A DNA stretch of 64,000 nt from Calditrichales bacterium MX18-03 (GTDB lineage: Bacteria; Bacillota; Clostridia; Lutisporales; Lutisporaceae), in NCBI GenBank assembly GCA_021083345.1, contig JAJGRE010000007.1, positions 124,001 through 188,000 on the forward strand, given 5' to 3'. Shown here one piece after another: positions 44,544-52,481 of this stretch. The stretch's first letter is position 1. Every line of letters starts with the position of its first letter. The translations under genes and the position numbers were made by a program. The notes beneath the pieces were generated by a model. That model was given only the letters and a program-made list of their open reading frames with translations, was not told where the DNA came from and ran no database searches.

Positions 44544-45761
44544 ATGAAAATATTGGAAGGTAAGTCCATCACCGACATTAGCGGCATCAAGGCCAGCGGC
44601 ATTGTCTGCGGCATCAAGAAAAACGGCAGAAAGGACCTGTGCGTGGTCTTCAGCGAGCCCAAAGCGGTAGCTGCTGCCGTCTTTACCACCAACAAAGTAA
44701 AGGCTGCACCCATTCTGGTGGACATGGCACACATTCAGTCCGGGAACATCCAGGCCGTTGTTGTCAACAGTGGAAATGCCAATGCGTGCACGGGAGAAGC
44801 GGGACTGGAGGACGCAAAGGAAATGGCCGCACTGACGGCAGAATACCTGGGCATCAGCCCTCAGGAAGTGCTGGTCTCATCCACAGGTGTCATCGGCGTA
44901 CCGCTTCCAATGGAAACCGTCAGGGAGGGGATCAAAGCCGCTTGCGCCGCACTGTCCAAAACCGGAGGCATGGACGCAGCTGCAGCCATCACCACGACCG
45001 ATACGTGCACCAAGACCATTACCGTGGAAACACAGGTAGGCGGCAAGACAGTGATGCTCAGCGGCATGGCCAAGGGCTCCGGCATGATCCACCCCAACAT
45101 GGCGACCATGCTGAGCTATGTCATCACCGATGCGGCAGTCGATAAGGCCGTGCTGCAGAAAGCATTGGAGGAAAGCGTGCAGGACAGCTACAATATGATT
45201 TCGGTAGACGGTGATACCAGCACTAACGATACCGTCATGGTGCTGGCCAACGGTGCAGCGGGTAATACGCCCATCACCGGCTTCGGAGAGGACTATCTGC
45301 AGTTCCGGGAAGCGTTGGACTATGTCAACGTGGAGCTGGCAAAGATGGTCATCAAGGACGGCGAAGGGGCGACCAAGCTGATCGAATGCACCATCAGCCA
45401 TGCCGCATCGGTATCCGACGCCAGGCTGCTGGCCAAGTCCGTCATCGGCTCCTCCCTGGTCAAGGCTGCCTTCTTCGGCAACGACGCCAACTGGGGCAGG
45501 GTGCTGTGCGCTATGGGCTACTCCGGTGCGGCCTTTGCAACGGAAACAGTGGACATTTTCTTCGAAAGCGAAGCCGGCTGCATTCAGCTGATGCGAGGTG
45601 GACAGCCGCTGCAGTTTGATGAGGAGGCCGCTGTTGCCATTATGGCGCAGAAGCTGGTCCGGATCAAAATCGACATGAAGGACGGCAGTGCCGGTGCGAC
45701 GGCCTGGGGCTGCGATCTGTCCTATGAATATGTTAAAATAAACGGCTCTTACAGAACGTAA
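44544..45761 (+). CDS. argJ: Bifunctional glutamate N-acetyltransferase/amino-acid acetyltransferase
   Basis: Recycles the acetyl group from acetylornithine to glutamate, and may also acetylate glutamate from acetyl-CoA. 405 residues; the self-cleavage site before the catalytic Thr lies in GSGMIHPNMATMLSYV (about residue 190). Other marks are DTCTKT, SVDGDTSTNDT and DGEGATKLIE. AGGAGG precedes the ATG. It forms an operon with argC, diverging from argB-argD. Confidence 0.97.
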   Translation: MKILEGKSITDISGIKASGIVCGIKKNGRKDLCVVFSEPKAVAAAVFTTNKVKAAPILVDMAHIQSGNIQAVVVNSGNANACTGEAGLEDAKEMAALTAEYLGISPQEVLVSSTGVIGVPLPMETVREGIKAACAALSKTGGMDAAAAITTTDTCTKTITVETQVGGKTVMLSGMAKGSGMIHPNMATMLSYVITDAAVDKAVLQKALEESVQDSYNMISVDGDTSTNDTVMVLANGAAGNTPITGFGEDYLQFREALDYVNVELAKMVIKDGEGATKLIECTISHAASVSDARLLAKSVIGSSLVKAAFFGNDANWGRVLCAMGYSGAAFATETVDIFFESEAGCIQLMRGGQPLQFDEEAAVAIMAQKLVRIKIDMKDGSAGATAWGCDLSYEYVKINGSYRT

Positions 45762-45770
45762 GAGCCGTTT
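45740..45770. terminator. Bidirectional terminator overlapping the argJ stop
   Basis: AAACGGCTCTTAC and GTAAGAGCCGTTT form a perfect 13-bp stem with a five-base loop; the TAA of argJ lies in it. A T-rich stretch follows in each direction. Confidence 0.8.
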
Positions 45771-45783
45771 CGGTGCCAGGAAC

Positions 45784-48117
45784 CTATTTATTCAACCATT
45801 GGCTGTAAAAACCGCTCATGTCTTTGCCGGCGATTTCCGAAGTCAGCCGGATCAACTCCTCGCCTTTGACAATCTTGAATTTGTGCCGGTCATACAGCGT
45901 CCGGAGAAATCTGTCGAAGGTCTCTTCCCCCAGCTGATCTCTCAAATCCTTGAACATCATAGTTCCTTTATGATAAATTAAGACATAGTATTCGTCCTCA
46001 TCAAATTCATTCAGCGACCTAGCCATGGATGCCCCGGCATTCTGCTCCTCCATCAGGAACACCTTGGCTGACAGCTCGATGTAGTTGCCGTACAGCCGGT
46101 CAAAAGCCTCACGACCGTATTTTTCCTCATAATACGCCAGGGTGGCGAACTGCGTCAAAGGCTCGTCGATCCATGCCTCCCTGTATTCATCATTTCCCAC
46201 CAGCCCATACCACCATTGGTGCCCCAGCTCATGCACGGTCACAAATTCCAGGGATCCCTTGGGTTTTCCGAAGAAAAGCGCAGCGCCGTAATTGGCAAAG
46301 CTGGTATTGCCGTAATCGTTGGACTCTATCATGACCAGGTTGGGATACTCCATTCCCCCGCCGATGTCCGACTGTACGATGCTGCAAGTGGGATAGGGGT
46401 ATTTGCCATACTTTTCGTTAAAAATCCGGATGGCATCCGCACCGATCTCTGCAATCTTTTTTGCTTTGACCCTGCTTCCGGCATAGGACCGCACCAGTGT
46501 TCCCTCCACCATGACCTCTTCCACCCTGAACATATCGCTAGCCACAAAAGCGAAGTCCCTGACGGCATTAGCCCGTATCTGCCATACCCGGTCCGGACCG
46601 GCCTGCTCCCTGCCCAGGATGACACCGGATGCCGCAATCACCTGCATCTCCGGCGCGGCTATCGTCACATCAAAGTTGCTTGTCTCGCTGTAAAAGGCAT
46701 CGCCTTTGTCATCATAGGGATGTTTATCCCATTCTCCGTTTTCATACACAGCCGCAATCGGGAAAAAATTGCCCAGATTGTAGGTATTGTCCCCGTACCC
46801 GAAACGGTCTCCAAAGCCTTTATTTCCCTTTTGGGGAATGCGGATGACATATTCCATTTCGATGTTTTGTCTCCCGCCGGGCTGCAGCGAAGCTTCCAGC
46901 GGTACAGCCAACAGAGTCCTGTCTTCTCCCTCGATCCGGAAATCCGCAGCCTTTCCCGCGGTCCTGACGCTTTTGATATCGATTGAGCCGCCATATTCCC
47001 CAAAGGCATTGGGATAGATATGAAAGTACGCTTCCTTCAATACATCGCCGGTATTATTGATAAAGCTGACGTTTTGCATTCCTTCCAGTGTTTTTTCCCC
47101 TGTATCCAGCCGCAGCTCCAGCTGATAGTCGTGGGTGTCGGGATACCGTCCTATCTGACTGGGTGCAGAACCGTCGGAGGTGATCCCGGTCGGGGTCCAG
47201 GTCATGATCTCAGTAAAGACATAGATCAAGGCCGCTGCAGCGAGGAAGCCCGCAAAAACCTGGTTTTTCCGCCTCTCCAGACCGCCTCTCAGTGTACTTT
47301 CCACCCGTGTATGCCTGATCTGATATCCTAATATCAGCAACAATGCAAGTGTGCAGATCAAGCCGCCCTCCAGTCCAAAGCTGCCGCCTGAGAGCAGTTC
47401 ATGCCCTTTCAAGGAAAGCTTGATGATCCCTCTGCCGGCGCCGCCGCTTACCGGCGAGCTAAAGACAGTGCCCATCAGGAAGTTCCAGCCGAAATGAAAG
47501 CCGATGGCTGATAGAAGGCTGCTATCACGGATGACCAGCAGGTTCAGCACGACCCCGGCCAGAAATACGTTGAACAGCGCCAGAATGGTCGCATTGGGGT
47601 TAAGCGCATGCATCAGGGCAAACAGGAAGGAGGTCATAAGCACTGCACCTGCTGCAGTAAACTTGGACCGCAAGTAATGATAAACATAGCCGCGGGTAAT
47701 CAGCTCTTCCGCCACGGCCACCAATAAAAGGAACCTCAGCATTCCTGCAAGGAATCTGGAAAGCGCCGGGACCGCCCCCGACACTTCCAGACCTCTGACA
47801 GCAGCCAATCCCCCTGCCAACAGCACCAAGATGATGCCCAGTATGGCACCCGCTCCGAATAGGCTGCCTGTGAGAAGCTCCCGTACCCATCCGGCTCTGA
47901 ATACCGCACCGATATCTTTAAAGGTTTTTTTATCAGTTTTCAAGTACAGGAGCACCAGCAGGATCCCTAGGATCAAGCCGGCCGCCTCTGCTGCCAGCTT
48001 CCCGTAAGCTTCCGGCAGCAGCAGGTTCAGTCTTGATGCAGCAATGCCCCATGCAATAAAAAACAGCAAGATAAATCCAAATACCTTAAAAAGCGGCACA
48101 AAATATCTTTTGAACAT
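45784..48117 (-). CDS. Fusion of CPBP intramembrane protease and M1 aminopeptidase domains
   Basis: A 777-residue protein combining two peptidase families. The N-terminal part (about 1-280) has seven or eight membrane helices and CPBP motifs: EELITRG (Glu137/138, Arg142), FALMHALNPN (His170) and HFGWN (His208). After another helix (about 285-305) comes an M1 gluzincin domain outside the membrane: GGMEYPNLVMI and the zinc site HELGHQWW (about 628-635) with EAWIDEPLTQ about 20 residues on. All expected catalytic residues of both parts are present. Stand-alone gene. Joint function, perhaps processing or degrading surface peptides, is not known. Confidence 0.9.
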   Translation of the reverse strand: MFKRYFVPLFKVFGFILLFFIAWGIAASRLNLLLPEAYGKLAAEAAGLILGILLVLLYLKTDKKTFKDIGAVFRAGWVRELLTGSLFGAGAILGIILVLLAGGLAAVRGLEVSGAVPALSRFLAGMLRFLLLVAVAEELITRGYVYHYLRSKFTAAGAVLMTSFLFALMHALNPNATILALFNVFLAGVVLNLLVIRDSSLLSAIGFHFGWNFLMGTVFSSPVSGGAGRGIIKLSLKGHELLSGGSFGLEGGLICTLALLLILGYQIRHTRVESTLRGGLERRKNQVFAGFLAAAALIYVFTEIMTWTPTGITSDGSAPSQIGRYPDTHDYQLELRLDTGEKTLEGMQNVSFINNTGDVLKEAYFHIYPNAFGEYGGSIDIKSVRTAGKAADFRIEGEDRTLLAVPLEASLQPGGRQNIEMEYVIRIPQKGNKGFGDRFGYGDNTYNLGNFFPIAAVYENGEWDKHPYDDKGDAFYSETSNFDVTIAAPEMQVIAASGVILGREQAGPDRVWQIRANAVRDFAFVASDMFRVEEVMVEGTLVRSYAGSRVKAKKIAEIGADAIRIFNEKYGKYPYPTCSIVQSDIGGGMEYPNLVMIESNDYGNTSFANYGAALFFGKPKGSLEFVTVHELGHQWWYGLVGNDEYREAWIDEPLTQFATLAYYEEKYGREAFDRLYGNYIELSAKVFLMEEQNAGASMARSLNEFDEDEYYVLIYHKGTMMFKDLRDQLGEETFDRFLRTLYDRHKFKIVKGEELIRLTSEIAGKDMSGFYSQWLNK

Positions 48118-48182
48118 GTCAACCCCCTCTTTCGGATTCTATATATGAAATTATATCCAATATTCCGTTTTTTTACAACAAA

Positions 48183-48208
48183 ACGGGCTGCCGGATGCGG
48201 CAGCCCGT
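48183..48208 (-). terminator. Terminator of the second Na/Pi cotransporter gene
   Basis: ACGGGCTGCCG and CGGCAGCCCGT form a perfect 11-bp stem around GATG, followed by TTTTGTTGT on the minus strand. Confidence 0.8.
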
Positions 48209-48224
48209 CATATCTTTCATTTAA

Positions 48225-49877
48225 TTAGCACTTTTCTGCTGCTATTTCGCTTTTGCGGTCCAGCTTCAGATTGATGCGGCTTCCGTCACGGACCACATCC
48301 GCCACGTTGACGCAGTGGTCACTGACTCTTTCCAGGTTGGTGACAATATCAAGGAATACAACCCCTGCATTGATGCTGCATTCACCTCTGTTGAGCCGCT
48401 TGATGTGGCTGTCCCTCAGCCGGGTTCTCAGCTCATCCACCTGGTTTTCGTACATATCCACATTATCCACATAAGCCCGGTCCTCGGTGTTCAGTGCTGC
48501 AAACGCATTTTCCAACGCCTTGTCCACCGCTTCGAAAATCATCTTCAGCTCCTCAATGGCATGGCTGGAGAAGGATATCCTGTTGTCAATGTTGTATTGC
48601 GCCAGCTCGGCCAGGTTCTCAGCATGGTCGCCCATTCTCTCCACATCGTGGATGGTATTGAACAAGGATCCGACCTTCTTCTGCTGCTCTTCACCGATGG
48701 CCAGGTTGGATACTTCCTTCAGGTATTCGCCGATGCGCTTTTCCAGTTCATTGATCACCTTTTCGTTATTGTAAAGCTCGGCAATCACTTTTTCATCGGG
48801 ATTGATGATGGCCATGACGCCTTTCTCAACATTACATCTTGCAATCTCACCCATCCGGATGATTTCTTTGACGATCTGCCCCACCGCAATACTGGGGGTT
48901 TCCAGGATACGCTTGTCAAGATACTTCAACTCAAACTGGTCATGCTCCACCTTGCCGGGAACAACCTTGGTCACAAAAGCAATCAACAGGGCTGAGAACG
49001 GAAGCTGTATGACCACGTTGGCAAGATTGAAGAATGAATGGGCATTGGCTATCTGCCTCACCGGGTCAGCCGTTGTAGCTATGACCAGGGATAGCACAGG
49101 CTTCATCAGGATAAGGAAAATGGTCGTACCGATAATGTTGAAAGTCATATGTATGACAGCTGCTCTTCTTGCCGTTACAGAAGCACCTATACTGGCCAGC
49201 AGTGCTGTGACACATGTTCCTATATTTTCTCCAAACAGGATCGGAAGTGCTGCCTCAATGGGAACAAGCCCCTGCATGGCGAGCGCCTGAAGTATACCTA
49301 TCGTAGCGCTGCTGCTCTGAATGATCGCCGTTAAGCCGAAGCCGGCCAGAACACCCAGCAGCGGATTATGCTGCAAATCTACCATGAACTGTGTAAAAGC
49401 CGGTATGTCCTTTAAAGGTTTCATGGCATCACTCATGGCATGCATTCCCATGAAAAGGATACCAAATCCCAGGAAAAGCTCCCCTATCTGCTTATAGGAT
49501 TTTTTGTTAGGGAACATGACCAATACAGCCCCTATAATGATAGCAAAAGGAATAATGTCCTTGAACTTGAAAGCAATGATCTGTGCCGTCATCGTCGTTC
49601 CGATGTTGGCACCCATGATGACACCTACGGCCTGTGTCAGATTCATGATTCCGGCATTCACCAGGCCGACCACCATAACGGTCGTCGCACTACTGCTCTG
49701 GATGATGGCGGTAATCGTTGTACCCACCAATACGGCAATGACCTTGTTTCTTGTCAAAATCTCCAAAAGTCTCTTCATTCTGTCGCCTGCCGATTTCTGC
49801 AATGCATCCGACATGATCTTCATTCCATAGAGGAATAGACCCAAACCGGCGAACAAGGCAATAGACATCTTTAACAA
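48225..49877 (-). CDS. Na/Pi cotransporter family protein with PhoU-like domain
   Basis: A 550-residue transporter: the N-terminal part (about 1-310) has two inverted Na/Pi-II repeats with QSSSATTVM and QSSSATIGI, and the C-terminal part (about 330-540) is a PhoU-like helical domain that usually modulates uptake. Probably sodium-driven phosphate import. The paralog at 50095 is adjacent in the same direction; the two are 218 bases apart with a terminator between. GTG/ATG ambiguity is small: the ATG-like start at 49877 follows a poor ribosome site. Confidence 0.93.
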   Translation of the reverse strand: MLKMSIALFAGLGLFLYGMKIMSDALQKSAGDRMKRLLEILTRNKVIAVLVGTTITAIIQSSSATTVMVVGLVNAGIMNLTQAVGVIMGANIGTTMTAQIIAFKFKDIIPFAIIIGAVLVMFPNKKSYKQIGELFLGFGILFMGMHAMSDAMKPLKDIPAFTQFMVDLQHNPLLGVLAGFGLTAIIQSSSATIGILQALAMQGLVPIEAALPILFGENIGTCVTALLASIGASVTARRAAVIHMTFNIIGTTIFLILMKPVLSLVIATTADPVRQIANAHSFFNLANVVIQLPFSALLIAFVTKVVPGKVEHDQFELKYLDKRILETPSIAVGQIVKEIIRMGEIARCNVEKGVMAIINPDEKVIAELYNNEKVINELEKRIGEYLKEVSNLAIGEEQQKKVGSLFNTIHDVERMGDHAENLAELAQYNIDNRISFSSHAIEELKMIFEAVDKALENAFAALNTEDRAYVDNVDMYENQVDELRTRLRDSHIKRLNRGECSINAGVVFLDIVTNLERVSDHCVNVADVVRDGSRINLKLDRKSEIAAEKC

Positions 49878-50045
49878 AATTACACCCCCAAAATTTTGAA
49901 TCCCCGCAGTTTTTTCTGAATTTAACTCCCAAACCCATTCGACAATGTCGAATCATTTTACCCTCAACCAGACTACCGAAAATTTGTTTTTTCTGCAAGT
50001 ATTGTTGTGTTAATTTTGTGTTAAACAATTGGCGCTGCAGGCATC

Positions 50046-50084
50046 AAAAAAAGAACGAAGGATCACCGGGGGCAATCCTTCGTC
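50046..50084 (-). terminator. Terminator of the first Na/Pi cotransporter gene
   Basis: On the minus strand ACGAAGGATT pairs with GATCCTTCGT across a C/G-rich loop, with seven T residues following. Confidence 0.8.
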
Positions 50085-50094
50085 GTTTATCAAA

Positions 50095-51750
50095 TTAGCA
50101 TTTTTCGGGTGTAATATCGGTTTTTCGATCCAGCTTCAGGTTGATCCTGCTGTCTTCTCTGACAACATCTGCAATATTGACACAATGGTCGCTGATTCTC
50201 TCCAGGTTGGTTATGATATCCAGATAGACCACCCCGGCATTGATGCTGCATTCACCTCGGTTAAGTCGTTTGATGTGGCTGTCCCTGAACCAGGTCCTCA
50301 TATCGTCGACTTTATTCTCATACATATCCACATTGTCCACATAGGCACGCTCTTCGGTATCCAAGGCGGCGAATGCATTTTCTATGGCTATGTCCACTGC
50401 TTCAAATACTGCTTTCAATTCTTCTGCAGCATGCTGGGAGAAGGGTACTTTGTTTGCAATCTTATATTCTGCCAGCTCCGCCAGATTCTCCGCATGGTCG
50501 CCTATCCGCTCTACATCGTGGATGGTGTTAAAAAGTGATCCGACCTTCTTTTGCTGCTCCTCGCCCAGGGCCAGATTGGATACTTCCTTCAAGTACTCCC
50601 CGATGCGCTTTTCCAGCTCATTGATTACCTTCTCGTTGCTATACAGCTCCGCTATGGCTTTTTCATCCTGGTTTAATATTGCCAGCTTGGCCTTTCCTAC
50701 ATTGCACCGCGCAATGTCACCCATCCGCACAATCTCCTTGATGATCTGGCCCACAGCGATGCTGGGGGTCTCCAGGATACGCTTGTCCAGATACTTCAGC
50801 TCGAACTGGTCGTGCTCATCCTCCCCGGGAACGATGCGGGTAACAAAGCCAATAAGAAGCGCCGCAAAGGGCAGCTGTATCACGGTATTGACCACATTGA
50901 AGAAGGTATGGGCATTTGCTATCTGCCTGACCGGATCCGTCGCCGTCTGTATAACCAACGTCGTAACCGGCCTCAGTATGATCATAAAGATAATCGTTCC
51001 GACTATCTTTATTGTTACATGCAATACTGCCGCTCTTCTGGCCGTAACCGATGTGCCGATGCTGGCAATCAGAGCGGTTACACAAGTACCGATGTTTTCT
51101 CCGAACAGGATGGGCAATGCTGCTTCTATGGGTACCAACCCTTGCATGGCCAGCGCCTGCAGGATACCGATGGTGGCACTGCTGCTCTGGATAATGGCCG
51201 TAAGGCCAAAGCCGGCCAGTACGCCCAGCACCGGATTATGCTGCAGCTGAACCATCAAGTCAAGAAATGCCGGAACCTCTTTTAAAGGCTTCATTGCATC
51301 ACTCATCATGTGCATGCCGAGAAACAGTACACCAAAGCCGATGCACAGCTCACCAATCTGCCTATGGGATTTTCTGCCGGCAAACATGACCAGTATCGCC
51401 CCGATAATAATGGCATATGCAATGATGTCTTTGAACTGAAATGCAATCAGTTGTGCGGTCATAGTGGTTCCGATATTAGCACCCATAATGATGCCGACAG
51501 CCTGTGACAGGTTCATAATACCTGCATTGACCAGGCCGACGACCATAACTGTCGTTGCGCTGCTGCTCTGGATGATGGCGGTAATCACCGTACCCACCAG
51601 AACTGCGATGATCTTGTTTTTTGTCAGGATTTCCAGAAGCTTCTTCATCCTGTCTCCGGCAGACTTCTGCAGCGCATCGGACATGACCTTCATGCCGTAA
51701 AGGAACAAGCCTAAGCCGGACAGCAAGGCCAAAACCATTTTGTAGTCCAA
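50095..51750 (-). CDS. Na/Pi cotransporter family protein with PhoU-like domain (upstream copy)
   Basis: A 551-residue paralog of the preceding gene with the same two-part layout and the same QSSSATTVM and QSSSATIGI motifs. By eye roughly four of five residues are identical, most strongly in the Na/Pi repeats and the KRLNRGECSINAGV segment of the PhoU-like part. This looks like a tandem duplication retained as two transcription units. Differing substrate affinity or expression conditions would explain retention but cannot be read here. Confidence 0.93.
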   Translation of the reverse strand: MDYKMVLALLSGLGLFLYGMKVMSDALQKSAGDRMKKLLEILTKNKIIAVLVGTVITAIIQSSSATTVMVVGLVNAGIMNLSQAVGIIMGANIGTTMTAQLIAFQFKDIIAYAIIIGAILVMFAGRKSHRQIGELCIGFGVLFLGMHMMSDAMKPLKEVPAFLDLMVQLQHNPVLGVLAGFGLTAIIQSSSATIGILQALAMQGLVPIEAALPILFGENIGTCVTALIASIGTSVTARRAAVLHVTIKIVGTIIFMIILRPVTTLVIQTATDPVRQIANAHTFFNVVNTVIQLPFAALLIGFVTRIVPGEDEHDQFELKYLDKRILETPSIAVGQIIKEIVRMGDIARCNVGKAKLAILNQDEKAIAELYSNEKVINELEKRIGEYLKEVSNLALGEEQQKKVGSLFNTIHDVERIGDHAENLAELAEYKIANKVPFSQHAAEELKAVFEAVDIAIENAFAALDTEERAYVDNVDMYENKVDDMRTWFRDSHIKRLNRGECSINAGVVYLDIITNLERISDHCVNIADVVREDSRINLKLDRKTDITPEKC

Positions 51751-51917
51751 TTTTACACCCCCAAATTTTTATCCCCGCATATATTCAGGAGCACTTGATA
51801 TGCCCCTGCCCCATATTCATTATACCGATTTTTTAGACTTACTGGCAACCTGCAAACGATTAAACTTTTTTGGATATACTCTCCAAAATTCCGATTCTAA
51901 ATGCCAGGCCACTATAG

Positions 51918-51923
51918 TATAAT
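51918..51923 (+). promoter_or_regulatory. -10 element of the zinc-ribbon gene
   Basis: A perfect TATAAT with only a weak -35 (TTCTAA at 51895-51900, 17-base spacer). Start of RNA expected near 51930. Confidence 0.5.
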
Positions 51924-51979
51924 TAAAGCTAAACAGGTACCCTGTTTAACTTTAATTCAGGAGTTTGCGTACAAACTCC
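51921..51979 (+). promoter_or_regulatory. Two palindromes in the leader of the zinc-ribbon gene
   Basis: The first has 17-base arms with one mismatch (AATTAAAGCTAAACAGG and its complement, 51921-51957) around TAC; the second is GGAGTTTG-CGTA-CAAACTCC (51960-51979). The first overlaps the -10 element, so it can be an operator; as RNA both would form stem-loops. Confidence 0.6.
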
Positions 51980-52013
51980 ATTCTATCGGAAATAAATAAA
52001 GGGAGGGAGACCT

Positions 52014-52436
52014 ATGGACTTTTTGACGGACATCGGCAAGAAGATTACCGAAACAGCCAAAACCGTTACCAGAAAATCAGAAGATATCGTGGAAATCACC
52101 AAGTTGAACCTGACAATCGGCAGTGATGAAGACAAGATCAAAAGAATGTTCTATGAAATAGGCAGTGAGCTGTACAAGAACTACCTGGAAGACCGGTCCT
52201 TCGGTGAGTATTTCGATGCAAAATGCGGCGAAATCAAGGAAATGGAGGCCAATATCGCCCGAATCAAGGAACGGATCCTGACTTTGAAGGGCAGCAAAGC
52301 TTGCAAGGCCTGCAATGCTGTTGTGGACATCGAAGTGAACTACTGTCCCAACTGCGGTGCCAAGGTAGAAACTCCCGTAGTCCTGGAACCGGAAGCTGAA
52401 GAGGAAGCCTCTGCAGCAGAAGAAAAGACCGAGTAA
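52014..52436 (+). CDS. Zinc-ribbon domain protein
   Basis: A 140-residue cytosolic protein. An N-terminal helical part (about 1-90, with IGSDEDKIKRMFYEIG and a long charged helix) is followed by a four-cysteine zinc ribbon CKACNAVV..YCPNCGAKV (about 96-118) and an acidic Glu/Ala-rich tail. The layout is a common small regulator or scaffold type in clostridia, function unknown. GGGAGG precedes the ATG. Confidence 0.88.
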   Translation: MDFLTDIGKKITETAKTVTRKSEDIVEITKLNLTIGSDEDKIKRMFYEIGSELYKNYLEDRSFGEYFDAKCGEIKEMEANIARIKERILTLKGSKACKACNAVVDIEVNYCPNCGAKVETPVVLEPEAEEEASAAEEKTE

Positions 52437-52444
52437 TACGAGAA

Positions 52445-52478
52445 AAACCGACTCGCGTATCAGCGAGCCGGTTTTTTT
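52445..52478. terminator. Terminator between the zinc-ribbon gene and carB
   Basis: AAACCGACTCGC pairs with GCGAGCCGGTTT (one mismatch), followed by seven T on the plus strand and five T on the minus. Confidence 0.85.
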
Positions 52479-52481
52479 ATG

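Noticed and set aside
43594-44544. A 316-codon minus-strand frame over argC
   Set aside because: Antisense shadow of a gene with intact ArgC active-site motifs.
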